Below, piece after piece: positions 47,051 to 59,032 of a DNA stretch of 64,000 bases. The DNA is from Bolinopsis microptera. Taxonomy: Eukaryota > Ctenophora > Tentaculata > Lobata > Bolinopsidae. A program made the position numbers and the translations under genes. How positions within the stretch are numbered: the first letter of the stretch is position 1; each line of letters starts with the position of its first letter. The notes beneath the pieces were generated by a model, which saw only the letters and a program-made list of their open reading frames with translations, ran no database searches and had not been told where the DNA came from. The DNA is taken from positions 2,914,001-2,978,000 of the forward strand of contig NC_087074.1 in NCBI RefSeq assembly GCF_026151205.1, given 5' to 3'.

Positions 47051-50013
47051 ATGGTGTTGAAGGAAGGTGAGGACCCAGAGAATTGTGACGAGGAGTGCAA
47101 GAAGAAGGGGTATGTGGTGGTGCTGTTCAAGAGTTGCTGGTATACGGTAACTCTTATCGTAGCTATCTGCGCTGCCTCCGTCATATTAATGGGTATCGAG
47201 GGAAACCACCTTAAGTACACTAATCTCAATAACTACCAAATGAGAGAGGGTTTTGACAGAAGATTATTGGAGGTTAGTAAATTAAATTGAAAATGCATGT
47301 AAACATCGACTGTCGATTGGGTTATATCAGGAAGGTAGCTAACGTTTGGTTTGACACGTGACTGCGATTGAACATTCAGCTTGCAGCAATGAAATAACAG
47401 TACTGCTGCAATGTTTCAAATAAATTATGCACCACCTCCAAGCCATTGCCTGCATCTATATAATATCCCTTTTACTGCTCAAATTTTCGTGGCAAGTTCA
47501 CTTGGCGCTTTAAAACTCCATGTACAAATAAATCTTACTTAAACTTCCTCAGTGGTTACAGAGTAACAAACCAAGAGCACAATCTCTAAGAGACAATATA
47601 GGACTATATGATACACTCGATGCGTTTGAATATCACCAAATTATTGAGAAACAGCGCAAGGAAAATCGCACTAAGATCCAGAAAATTGTTAAAGGTCAAT
47701 GCTTCATCGCGAACGATAAGCTAAAAGCGTGGAACAGCAAGTCTTGGGGAGACTCTTTTATGTACGCAGCTAGCATTATGTCCACAGTCGGTATGAAAAC
47801 TTAGCTATAATACTTAAGGTTAAAGCTAAGTACCATTCGCCATTTTATTTCGATTATTTAATCCTTGTGATGCTTATAGATAACGACCTATTTTGAGTAC
47901 CTAATACAAATTATAAGTACTCGTATTTTTCTTTAAATTTCTAGCTACGCTTGATAATAATAATACGCTCTTATCTGATTAAATTATATTGTACTTACTA
48001 ATAATCAAAACAGGTTGGGGAGTATATTATCCACCAGATACTAGACTGAGAATCATAACCCTCGTATACATGATATTTGGTATTCCTATCTTCGCTGCCA
48101 TGATAAGTATATATATTTTTTTAAATTAGTATAACTGTTGTCAATAATCGGTTTGAATCAGGTTTTATGATACAAACTTAACTTCGAACAAGGATTGCCC
48201 CTGTCCGTGAAAAATCAGATAGCCCAATTTATAGACAACTAATTTTCGTCAATTAATTTTAACCTTCACTTAACCTGTAATAATATGTTACAGATTGCAT
48301 ATCTGGTATACTCGACTCTTTGGAAAAGTGTCTGATGAAGAAAAAATCAATACGGAAGTATATCGGGGATGATAAGTGTCTGTGTACCCTACAAATCCTC
48401 TGGATAATCCTCGCTGTTTTGATATACGGTATGTTGAATCTTTAGTATATTACGTGTCCTCGTAAGATACTTATTTAATATTCCTAATCCTGAATGTCAA
48501 ATAAGTATATTAAATTATTAAGCAATGTCAGCTATGATTTAGTTTTCGAATAATTACAAAATGTTTTTTGAAGCCCAAATGAGGTGTCGATAGAAGTTGT
48601 TGATTTTTCACAATCTCTTAAGGTCACAGGGCCGGGGGGGGGGGGGGGGGGGGGGTCCGAGGTCGAAAACGTATTTTTTGCTAACGGGCAGGCCACGTCT
48701 AACCCGACGCCTGCGCACCACTCTATATCGCGTAGCTGATTAAATAGTCGATTTTTAACCTCAATTGTACGACAAAATAGCTACCTTAGTCGGTAATATT
48801 ATGGGGGTCTAATTTGGTCGTTTCGGGCCAAAGAACCATATTTATAACAGTCCATATTTTTACCCCCCATAATTTAACCCCCCGAGTCAAATTTTGGTGT
48901 TCCTTTTGGTATATCAGTCATAACATGCTTAACGTTTCTTTCATTCACGTCCAGAAATATGCTTACGTCATTGTTTGCTGAATTGAAGCTATTTCGGGTT
49001 CAAAAAGTCCGATTTGTCTACTATTCCCCCACCCCCCATCCTTTCAATTTGAGGGCCGGTAAACTAGGAACAATTTCAATTTAAATTTAGATCAGCAACT
49101 TCAGATAAATTAAATAATAGTTAATACAAGTTCAGCAGCAGCTTTTTCGTTGCAGTGTACAATTCGTGAGCTGTACGGGCTAAAACGAATACCTATAAGT
49201 ATATGGGAGCTTGTGAATATTTACACGATGCAACTGCAGACAACTGAATTTTAATCACCAGATTTCGATAGCAGAATATCAGCCCCACATTCTAAAATAA
49301 CGCTCCATGTGTAGCAGAACAAATGTATTCTAACACCTGATAGAGATCGGATATCTAATGAAAAAATATTAAATTTGGTGTGAAAGCGGTGTGAAATTTG
49401 ATCAATATTTGAGATTCTTTCACGAAAGGAAAGTCGCAGTTAAAAGTGTGAGGGTCAAATTTGGTTCTTTTCGGGCCAAAGAATCATATTTATAACAGTC
49501 CATATTTTGAACACCCATAATTCCCCCCCCCCCCCCCCCATAATATTACCAGCTAAGGTAGTTTTACCAAAAAAGGGCCAATATTTATTAGTTAAAGGAA
49601 ATTAAGACAACTGTTAGTGTAATATACATCTTCCAACAGCTGGCATTTGTGACTTTTTCGTGGAAGAAGGAAGAGACGACGTTTTAGAAGCGCAACTTGA
49701 GGACGCTGTTCTCAACTACTCCTGGACTTATTTTATCTCTGTTTACTATACTATTATCACGGTAACGAGTATCGGGTTTGGAGATATTTACGTTTATAGC
49801 CCAAACCACTTCCTTTTAAACATCAAACCGGTTCTTTGCTTGTTCTTAACCGCTTTTCTCGTTGCTTTCTTTGCTAGAATTTTCACTAAAATACAGAATA
49901 AGGTGGACAAGGCTGCTACAAAGAGAAGTGAGAGGGCTCATAAAAGTGTGACCAAATTGAGACTGGGTATTATGCCTGTAGTTCAGGAAATTGAAGATTC
50001 CAATGATCAATAA
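47051..50013 (+). CDS. Two-pore-domain (K2P) potassium channel, complete five-exon gene (gene A)
   Basis: Exons 47051-47272, 47553-47790, 48014-48106, 48294-48428 and 49640-50013 join in one frame to 353 residues, typical of the family. Order: membrane segment 1 (about 30-50), an extracellular cap with a cysteine (KGQCFIAND) that could form the family's inter-subunit disulfide and an NRT glycosylation site, pore 1 (SFMYAASIMSTVGWGVYYP), segment 2 (YMIFGIPIFAAMI), segment 3 (ILWIILAVLIYAGI), pore 2 (YYTIITVTSIGFGDIYV), segment 4 (LCLFLTAFLVAFFARIF) and a basic tail. K2P dimers pass background K+ current at the plasma membrane. Filter 1 is TVGWG rather than TxG(Y/F)G and lacks the usual following D; filter 2 is canonical SIGFGD. 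An in-frame TGA precedes the chosen ATG. A 3' splice-like TTTTAG just before the start leaves room for an upstream exon. Confidence 0.92.
48781..49561. mobile_element. Inverted-repeat element in intron 4 of K2P gene A
   Basis: The ends CTACCTTAGTCGGTAATATT and its near complement (AATATTACCAGCTAAGGTAG) bound about 780 bases. Just inside each end a segment of about 75 bases with TTTCGGGCCAAAGAA(C/T)CATA and ATAACAGTCCATATTTT repeats in direct orientation (48811 and 49447). Runs of G (48634-48654) and C (49525-49541) lie at or near the borders. The gene's splice sites are untouched. Confidence 0.7.
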
Positions 50014-50089
50014 TAATTCTGATCATTTTTCCTCGAATTTCTTAAACATTTATTTGAGAGATGGAAATAATAACTGTTTTTCCTTTGGA

Positions 50090-50095
50090 AATAAA
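50090..50095 (+). terminator. Poly(A) signal of K2P gene A
   Basis: AATAAA, 77 bases after the stop codon, is the first canonical signal downstream. Confidence 0.6.
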
Positions 50096-50099
50096 CATT

Positions 50100-51618
50100 A
50101 TTGTAGATGTTTTTATGGGTGGTGATGTTTTGATTATTAAATACATTTATTTATTGAGAGTAACAAAAAATGTCGCTTATTCTAGTTCTCGTTCAAATTA
50201 CTTAATAAATGAAACATGCTTAAAGATGGATTAATTACACTTACGCCTAGAAATTGATTGATAACACTTAAACCTAAAATAATACTTAAAACTAAAATAC
50301 GAGGTTGGTTTGTTATGCAACCCACTTATCTTACTATGTTTATATTGTACAGAATAACAATCAAATTTCTTTATCATTATCATGTAACTCGTTCGAGATT
50401 ACATGCTGTCTTCACTAATTATCGAGGACTAAATCAAATAAAATACACGATCATAAATAAAGTTATATTTATCCCTCGGCCAGCCGTTCGTTTTCTCCAT
50501 TTTTAGGCTTTCTGAAGGTTTGGAAAACATATTCTTGTTTGCTGTGTCTTAAAAGATATCATAACTCTGTCATTTCAGCTCCGTTTTGCCTACTTCTTCA
50601 ATTTGCCATTTGACAGGCAATGACAGCATGCAAGTGCAACAGTCGAGCTCTTAGCATGCTTACGAAGGCTATCTGCAATATAAAGATATAAGGCCAAAAG
50701 AGTTAAGGGTGTGATCTTGTCATTGAACCAAAGGTTTGGGCCACCGTTTACTTGTGGCTTGTATGTACATTGTAGTTGTAACTGCGTGGAAACTGGAAAG
50801 TACCACAATTTGCTTGTATTATTCATATTCTGGTATCCCCACCACACATAGACAACTATATAAGTATAGCTTATTTTAATTAATTGTCTTATATCATATC
50901 TTTCACTGCACTGGATATAATACAATGTACATTGTACATTGTTATTAGTTATAGCTCCTTCGACCCGTTGTTGTTGAGCACTTTCGTTTGAATCTCCCGA
51001 CTCAACAAATCACCCTCAAATATGGATCCTAACTCTACCAGCTTCACGGAACTCAATAAAGAATTTTCCTCTACCACTTCACGAAGGCCAACGAAATTAG
51101 CAACTTTTAAAACAAAATATATCCTACTTCACAGACAATTCTAAAATTTGGACGAGAACAATGTTTTGAAGATTTTGGAAATTTTGAAAATGTTTTATAT
51201 CCTGTCACTTGACCGTAATTTAAATCGATAAAAAGTATTCTATAAAGGAGCAATATATTATGATATCGTATCTCTAAAATTCATTATTCTTATTTGGCAC
51301 TGAGGATTGGTATTGCTTTTGCATATCATGAAACGGATCGTTTGCCCGCCAATTTGAGTGTTTCTCTTTGTTTGAAGTAATAGAAACTAATTACAACACT
51401 ACAAATCTATTAAATTTATGAAGTATTATGTAACGTGATGGATATATCAGTAGTCAATGACTAGACAGGGCTATTGAAAATCACAAAGAATAAAATGGCG
51501 TCTGGACTTGGGACCAGCTCATAGTACATTTCATTAATGCCCTCTGAAAACCATTCTGCTAGCTCAATAAATGTATTTAATTGTAGTTGTGAAAATAGTT
51601 TAAAACTTAATATATATA
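50100..51618. other. Intergenic, no gene recognised
   Basis: AT-rich sequence. The frames at 50258-50506 (plus) and 50590-50925 (minus) have no recognisable motif and are not called. Confidence 0.4.
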
Positions 51619-52039
51619 CTGGGTGTAAATAAGAGCAGATTTTTGCCTACCGCCGTACGCTTGTTCTTTATCAATTATCATGGTACAATCAGTCTCTAGC
51701 TTCTTTGCAAGACGTTGTAATTTGTATTGTCCTATCATCAAGTTTACAGAATTTAGACTCTGTAGCAGACGCCTAACACTTGTCGCACTGCCTCCACAAA
51801 TCCAATACGTCTCCACAATATCGAGTTTTGTTTCTTTTGTGAACCCCATTTTTCTCAAAATTCGACTTTTTGGAACAGAGCCAAAAAAATTTAACAAATT
51901 TTAATCGCTGGAACAAGTGAGTTGAACAAATTAAATTCGTAACTTTTATGAGCTAGTAGCAACCGATAATGGAAATTTTGCTCTTTTATAAAAAATGTAT
52001 TATTTTAAAAAATAAGGGCATTATTTATGAAACACCCTG
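51619..52039 (-). mobile_element. Deleted mariner/Tc1-like element with transposase N-terminal fragment
   Basis: TA-CTGGGTGT at the left and ACACCCTG-TA at the right form short inverted ends next to TA, as in Tc1/mariner elements. Inside, the minus strand encodes 96 residues (51897-51607): MGFTKETKLDIVETYWICGG then SVRRLLQSLNSVN and KLQRLAKKLETD. This resembles the first helix-turn-helix domain of such transposases (FT..EK..IVE.Y...G). The catalytic domain is absent, so it is non-autonomous. The frame runs past the left end of the element. Confidence 0.65.
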
Positions 52040-52054
52040 TATATTTTAAAGTCA

Positions 52055-52285
52055 CTATTGTGACGGTACATTAGAACTAGACAGAAACAAAGTCAAAAGT
52101 GTGAAGGGCCTGAACGGAACCCCTCGGTTTCAGTTCCTTGTTTAACACTGCCGTACAGCAAGGACATCCACCATTCCACCGGGTTCTCCAAGCATGGGCA
52201 CATAGCTCACTCCATACTATGCTTTGTCAAATGTATGTAATGTTGCTTATATACCAAGGATCTACAGGAAATATTTCCTTAGACA
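52055..52285 (-). repeat. Dispersed repeat family, inverted copy 3
   Basis: Reverse-complement match to 34917-35135, with landmarks GTCACTATTGTGACGG, CACTGCCGTACAGCAAGGAC, CATAGCTCACTCCATA and GATCTACAGGAAATATTTCC. Confidence 0.8.
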
Positions 52286-52402
52286 TAATAGTAGGCAGTA
52301 TTAAAATCAGCTACTAGACGTCTGCTGAGTGCTGACACACAATGAAACATTGTCATGACATACATGTTACATATGTATATTGTATGTACTATTACATTAT
52401 GT

Positions 52403-53576
52403 ACATATATTGTGTATACTTAAACCACCGTTTAAAACTTAATATAATGTAAGTATAGTCGTTTAACTAATACTCTTATACCTGAGGATCTCAGGTTTCG
52501 CAAGGCACGGTAGTTTTGCGATGCCTTGCGAAACTTTAAAAACTTGTTTATATCTGCTTTTTAATTTCAGTGTGAAGGAAGTATGGGCAAGTTTGTCATG
52601 ATAATGTATCATCAGATCGAATGAAAAATATATTTTACCTCCCCATTGGCCCATCATCTATAGTCCAAAGAATTATAATTCAACAGGTACCTTCGCAGCC
52701 CTTTTATTGACGGCCCTTATTAACTAAGCATTTTACTCTCTACTATTGTCATTCTGTACTGTAAATATACGTTGATTAGGAATATATTACATTTTATGAG
52801 TATTTTTCTATGCATAATCTATCATAGTCATAACTGGAGGATTATAATTAATAGCACAAGCGTCAAACATTTCTCCCCATTAACAAATAATAATCATGTT
52901 ACAGTCACACTGATAAGCTTTATTTAAGCCATACATTATTATCAATACTTCATATCGATAAGCTTTATAAGTTATACATTAATATCATCAATAAATTATG
53001 CTAATACTTTATTTGTGGGTATATTTGTGGCGCCTAGTTTCTCATAATCGAACTTGGTTATACATTTAATAATAGAATAATGATATCAAGCTAACTGTCG
53101 TCTGTCGCCAGTCATGACAATTGTTTTAGAAACTAAAATTAAATATATCACTATAGTACCTAGTGTCTACGTTTAATAATGACAGTAATGTGACAAGTGA
53201 AAATGTTACTGTTAGAATTCTGGCGCTGGTATTTAGTTTATTCCAGACGGCTTCAGTCCGTAATTTTGGTTTTTTCTTAATGAGTCGAAATTTCTGCTTT
53301 ATCTGAATCAGCCATAATTCGGTCGCCTTGTAAATAGTAAGGGCTAGAATTCCAGTTTAGATATTCACATTGACAAAGATCAAGTTACAATTTGATTTAA
53401 TCAGCTTTGCCTCTAATTTCTGGCTTTATCTCTCTCTCTCGCTTTGTTTTTGTATTTATTTCTGGTATTATTTGTAGCTTTATTTATCAAACCTGGTCAA
53501 TTTAACTGTCGTCTGTCATCACTCCTTAGTCTTTAACATTACGAAATTTTAAATAAAAAACTGAAACTGAATCACA
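52403..53576. repeat. Clean copy of the array's AT-rich block, at a different position
   Basis: Matches 7590-8990 from TGTATACTTAAACCACCGTT to TGAAACTGAATCA. In the array this block lies between the palindrome and the K2P upstream region. Here it lies before the segment 54000-54985 (array 5310-7060) and is followed by foreign sequence. It therefore behaves as a discrete movable or rearranged unit. Confidence 0.7.
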
Positions 53577-53700
53577 ATGCTGGTAAGCATTACCGTCGCC
53601 CTTATATTCACAATACTATTTACCCCTATACTAGTATATCCCCTTTATTGTTTTCCAGGCATTAAGACTCATCGAAAGTAGTTCAGCAGGTATATTTAAG
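53571..53700 (+). repeat. Repeat shared with the window's right end
   Basis: About 130 bases starting ATCACAATGCTGG and ending AGGTATATTTAAGTTCAAAA recur at 63866-64000 with a few changes. The segment contains a donor-like GGTAAGC and a strong acceptor-like TTGTTTTCCAGG about 80 bases apart. Confidence 0.8.
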
Positions 53701-54985
53701 TTCAAAACATTCTAATTCAATGTTAAAGATGACAGGAATAAGAAATAGTTATGTGGAGGTTTTTAAGAAATTTGCGCAAAATACGCGCCAGCATGTTATA
53801 CGAAATTAGGTAAAAAACCCAAAATCGCCATATTCAGGTGCCTTAAAAACCATGTTAAAATTGAGTTAGAGATCTGAAACTTTGCAGGGCGTCTAGACCT
53901 TGTCCAAATCGACTGCAAAAAAAATTTCATGTTTCAGGAGTATCGGGAAGTGGGTTTTCTGGAACCCCTGTTTTACAACAGATTGTCGTGAAGTATAGTA
54001 TAGACGCTTTTGCAGTCAATTATAGTCAATTATAGCCTACATTTAAGTGTCTGTAGATCCAATAGTATAAAAGATACAGTCATTTCGAACCACAGGTTTT
54101 AAAGATAATTGTTTATACTTTAGTTTACATTATATCAAAAAATAATTTATCTTCATCATCATCACTTGATGACGTTATCAAATTAGGTGTTTTTAAAACT
54201 TGATTTTTGACAAAGTAATAACTTTTCAAATCGATTTTAAACCATTAAGGAGTAATTTTATTCAAAATCTGAGGACATTTTCATCTTAGATAATTGTTCA
54301 AGCATTCTGAAAATCTACCGGAAAAGTTTCTTACTTTGCTCCTTCATAAAGATATTCGCTATTGAAGTAAGTGCTTTTTTGAAGAATAATTTTATAAAAA
54401 CACAAAAGTTGTGAATTAGTATTCTCTGGTGTTGGGCCATCCCTTGAGTTGTGGAGCTTAATTTTGCTTTTTAAAGGTCTAAATTGTGTTATAGGATAGT
54501 TTTAAAGTTGGAAATCGAAAAGTTGCACACGTGGGGACACGCCCAAATTGATAGAAAATTGCTAAAATTACTGAAAATTGCTGTTTTCACCATTTTTATC
54601 AACTTTGGAGTCCCGTTGTGATCCAAGTTCTATATGAAATCTTCTGAAACTTTGCATGCTTATTAAACTGTATATAAAATACTGCTATGCAAAAATTTAC
54701 GGTGATTCAATATTGTATGCGCACGCAACGTCCGCTCAAAGTTTGCACGTGCGAAAGGTGAGAATTTTGCTCATTCGTGATTTCGAATAAATTCTGCTTT
54801 CCCACGATATTTAAATGGCATTATATATGAATTTAATGCCAACTTGAATGAGTAAAAAGTGCCATATTCAGTCAGGTAAAATTTCGAAATCGATGAAATT
54901 ACCTCCTATTTATTAATATAAATATGAATGAAGTTATGAGTTTACATTTCGGCTTTGTAAATTATCCTGACATTATAATCAAAAA
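53701..54985. repeat. Spacer and clean counterpart of array segment 5310-7060, without foldback
   Basis: From about 54000 the sequence follows the array (ATAGTATAAAAGATACAG, TTGATGACG, TTTAAAACTTGATTT), but it lacks everything between 5590 and 6340 of unit 1. It is an empty-site version for that foldback. 53701-54000 has no array match. Confidence 0.65.
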
Positions 54986-54992
54986 GAGATGA

Positions 54993-55329
54993 TATTTGAC
55001 CAAAACCCATATCATGGGTAGAGTGTACCGCTGCCAGTGTCTCTCTTTTCCAAACAAAAGGAAATGATATTAATTTGAATAACCGTCCGCAAATGCAAAT
55101 TGATACCGAGAATGAAATCGGTCGCTCGCTTTTTCCAATCAATAAGCTTTATTACAATTTGTAATAATATAAGCCGTGATCGAATGGAAAAAGCGAGCGA
55201 CCGATTTCATTCTCGGTATCAATTTGCATTTGCGGACGGTTATTCAAATTAATATCATTTCCTTTTGTTTGGAAAAGAGAGACACTGGCAGCGGTACACT
55301 CTACCCATGATATGGGTTTTGGTCAAATA
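54993..55329. mobile_element. Near-perfect palindrome, ~340 bp, arms ~145 bp
   Basis: TATTTGACCAAAACCCATAT at the left is answered by ATATGGGTTTTGGTCAAATA at the right. The arms match almost completely inward to CGCTTTTTCCA, with only about 40 bases between them. The centre is an AATAAGCTTTATT-rich stretch. A clean palindrome this long can extrude as a cruciform and is usually unstable. Confidence 0.85.
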
Positions 55330-55334
55330 AAGTA

Positions 55335-56415
55335 TAGTTTTTAACCTCAAACCTGCATAAAAGCATGCGCCAATTATCAAAGCTGTAGCATTGAGCATAT
55401 AGATTCCCGAAATTTCCTCAATTGCTGTGTTATGTGGCACGCCAGTCTTGACTCTATTTTTTCATTTTTCACTTAGTCGTCATAAAATTAAAACACTTTG
55501 AGCTACCAACTCACAATTTTTGACATTTGGTTTGACCTTTCCCAGAATTTCAAGCTTATATTCAAAAAGTTAAAATTTAACCGAGTCATGACCATTTAAA
55601 AATCTGACGGATACGTGGTCTCGGCACCCAATCAACGATCATTTCGTACGCGTACTCGTAGTCATAGGCAATAGCTAGTCGCTAGTGTGCAACAATAAAT
55701 CACAATTATAGGCCTACCAATAGTATCACTATCAGTATGTTTGCAACAGGGATCGTTGGTTGAGTTGGTCCTTCACCCAACCCCATATGAGAGGTCGCAC
55801 AGTGTGACTGTGAGGTTAGGACTTCTAGCCGGCCAGTGTGTACACTGTACCCAGGTGCAGTCCGATGCTTCTGTGGGCGAATTTGTTGGCAAGTTACTGG
55901 GCGGCGCTCAGCCTGTCATTCCGCCGAATCTCTATTTTATGAAGCCTGGGGTCCCCTCACCCCAGGTAAGTTGGCAAAATGTTTTGTCATACTCATACCA
56001 ATTGTGTCTAGAAAAGTTTGAGTTTGTAGCTCAAAGCGTTTTCATTTTATGACGACCATAGCTTAAAATAGGGAGTGGTGTGCAACACCTACTGCAATCG
56101 ATGAAATTTTACGAAACTGGCAGGAAATTTGAGTTTAACCCATATTTACTATTTGTGAAATTGTTGTGTAAGTGTAACTCTTGCACGAATTACATGAGTT
56201 ATTAAAAGGTGGGCAGTATTACTTCTGGACCAATTTTTACATATTCAGCTGCAGCACTACTCGACAATTTCAATTATGCACTTGAAGCATTTTTGCTCTC
56301 ATATTTCATATATTGGAACAACGGTCAGACATTATTATTGTGAGTTTGTCGCGTTCCTTTTTATTTTGGTTTAGCTCATTATCAATCTTAATCATCGTTT
56401 CCTGAACATCGGCTC
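55335..56415. repeat. Upstream region of K2P gene B, shared with the array (8995-10072)
   Basis: Follows the array up to the K2P start codon. It contains a small compound repeat at 55850-55970 (GGGCGGCGCTCAGCCTGTCA, GGGGTCCCCTCACCCCAGG) whose pieces recur in reverse at 58690-58830 and mixed at 63240-63540. Promoter elements were not recognised. Confidence 0.6.
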
Positions 56416-59032
56416 ATGAGTAAACCGTGGAGGCTGCATAAGCTCAACAAAATTCATAGCTTATCCCTGGCCCCAGACATTGATGTTGATGGTATTGGTA
56501 TGAAGCCGGACGAGAATGGTGATGTTGTTATTAGGCAGGACTCACTCTCAGAGAAGGACTCACTCTCGGAGAAGGATGACGGGGAGTATAAGGAAAAGGG
56601 GAATATGTTGGTGTTGTTCAAAAGTTTCTTGTATACGGTCATCTTAATTTTGTTTATCTTTGCTGCCTCCGTCATCTTCATGGGTATCGAGGGAAACCAC
56701 CTCAAGTTTAAAAATCTCGAAAACTGCCGCCTAAGATACGATTTTGGCGAAAGATTGTCGAAGGTGAGTTTATTACACGAGAAAATAATATACGTTTATA
56801 AAAATATCATTATTTATTTCTAGAGTATAATTATAGACGTAAGTAATATTGGGAAGGTGGTTGGAACATGTAACATGTACCTATGTTCGAGCTTGTTTTG
56901 TCACGCGAAAGCGATTAAGTAATCTGCAGCTTACAGGATCGACCAATTAAATTTCAGTTAACTGTGTAACTCATTGATGACAACTTAAAGTTTAAATTCG
57001 GCAAATAGATACAATAGCCAAAACGAAACACAAATAATTGTCAGCTTCTAGCCGGCTGTTAGAGGGCTGTTGGTATTTTCCTTAAAACAAAGAGCTGACG
57101 AGGTGGGAAGGGGTGTTAGGTGGCTTTTAGAAATGCCATTAAAATAGCCATTACCCGGCTATCGGGCTAATGGCTGTTAGGTATTTGTCCCCCAAAATAG
57201 CATGAGAGGGCTATTAGCCGGCTATAAGAGGGCTGCTAGGATTTTTCAAAAACAAATAGCTGGCAGAGGTGGCAGAGGTGGCAATTAGCTGGCTGTTAGA
57301 AATGCAATGAAAATGGGTATTAGCGTTGCCGTAACAGCCCTCTAACTAATAGCCGGCTGTTACTCAAAACAATCTTGCACTTATAACTTCTAACCTTCTG
57401 ATTGCTCACGTATTTTTTAATTTTACATTCCTCAGTGGTTGAAGAGCGACAAACCAAGAGCACAATCTTTAAGAAACCAAATAGGACTCCATGATACACT
57501 CAATGAGTTCGAATATGAAGCCATCATTGAAAAACAGCTTCAAGAAAACTACACTAGGATGCAGCAAATTGTTGACAAACAATGCTCCTTAGCAAACTAT
57601 GAGTTGAAATCGTGGAACACCAAGTCTTGGGGAGACTCGTTCATGTACTCATCTAGCGTTATGTCCACAGTAGGTATGAAAACTTGGTTAAAATACTATT
57701 CGGTTGTTTTTACAATTTTATAAACTTCAGCTCCAGTTAGGCTGGAATCTATAGATCTCGAACAATCGTGATTGTTTCTTCTTTCCCACTATTCAAGAAG
57801 CTATCTTATGATAATATTTAAATTTTATTGTATCTTCTATCGAATTATAATAAAAACAGGTTGGGGAGTGTATTATCCACCAGATACAAGATTGAGAATC
57901 GTGACCCTCGCATACTTGTTTTTTGGAATTCCTATCTTTGCCTCCCTAATTAGTATGTAAATCACTATCAGTTCACATTGATTTTGTTTAAAAGTTTGAA
58001 CCAGGGTTTGTTGTTTCCTTATGTCATGATTTATTAGTGCATGCCATGCGAAGGAGGCCCACATATGACATACAGCTCGACGTTATCGTGCTACACGGTT
58101 AATTTGCACTATTCACACTTAGAGGCAACTTTTGGTACCAATATTTATCAAAATCAGAGACAAAAAGTTTTGTGCCAACTCATGGCGCCTATTTGTTATA
58201 CTTATTACATAGACTATTGTTAAACTTAAAGTAATCAATTTTTTGAGAAAAAACAAGTGTTTTAAATCGAGCGTGCTAAATCACTCTACAGTTGATTTTT
58301 CTAAAAGGGCCCCGATAGTTGAGAGTTGAGACTAACTGGGATCGATGTATTTATTCGCACGCTGATTCCGAATATCACCCCATGACATATAATAATAATA
58401 ATAATTAATAGGGTTAAAATGCTCCCCTATTATACTTATAGCGAGATGTTGGCGAAAAAATGTCTCGATCACGTGAAATGTTAACCTTACTGGTTCGCCA
58501 ATCCCTGTAATATAAGTGTACGTGAGAGGAGCGAGTAATAACTAATAGTAATAGACTAGCAAGCTTTAGCTAGGTAAGAAATTACCATATAAAATATGAG
58601 GAAGATGGTTTTTAATTTCTTGACACACTGTAAGTCAAAGTGCAACCCCTTTTGATCGTGCGGCCGCAAAAATACCTGAATAGAGATTCGGCGGAATGAC
58701 AGGCTGATCTGAGCGCTTCACATAGCCATGTGTATACGCGTACTGCGTGACGCGCTTGTTTCACAAGTTGAATATGCAAGTGAGAGGGCTTTGGTTAGAG
58801 CAAGCTGAGCGCCGCCCAGTAAAACTGTACTTCGTTTGTCATTTGTCAAATAGCCTTCAATTTATAATTTTGTAATACTAATATAAATATTTTACAGATT
58901 GCATATCGGGCATACTCGACTCTTTGGAAAAGTGTATAGTAAAGAAAAAAACAATACAGAAATGTATTGGCAATCATACGGTTTTAGAAATCCTTTGGGT
59001 AATCTGTGTGATCCTCGCAGTTTTGATATATG
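56416..59032 (+). CDS. K2P potassium channel, exons 1-4, no second-pore exon seen (gene B)
   Basis: Exons 56416-56763, 57436-57673, 57860-57952 and 58898-59032 join in frame with clean GT-AG sites. The N-terminus is longer than in gene A (MSKPWRLHKLNK, then an acidic stretch with the repeat SLSEKDSLSEKD). It leads into segment 1 (YTVILILFIFAASVIFMGI), the cap cysteine (DKQCSLANYE), pore 1 with filter TVGWG, segment 2 (AYLFFGIPIFASLI) and segment 3 (ILWVICVILAVLIY). The last exon ends at a donor (GGTTAGT). No exon like gene A's exon 5 appears in the remaining 5 kb, and a phosphoesterase fragment lies there on the other strand. The gene is either truncated (three membrane segments and one pore) or its last exon is beyond the window. 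Confidence 0.85.
57047..57360. mobile_element. Short inverted-repeat element in intron 1 of K2P gene B
   Basis: TAGCCGGCTGTTAGAGGGCT at the left pairs with AGCCCTCTAACTAATAGCCG at the right. The palindromic word AGCCGGCT and relatives recur between them. Gene A's intron 1 (280 bases) lacks it; this intron is 672 bases. Array copies lie at about 11840-12170 and 23080-23410. Confidence 0.6.
58046..58890. other. Intron 3 of K2P gene B beyond the array match
   Basis: Identity with the array stops at about 58046, after GTGCATGCCATG. The rest of the intron holds the diverged repeat 58262-58380 and an inverted piece of the compound repeat (58690-58830), and otherwise nothing recognisable. Confidence 0.55.
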
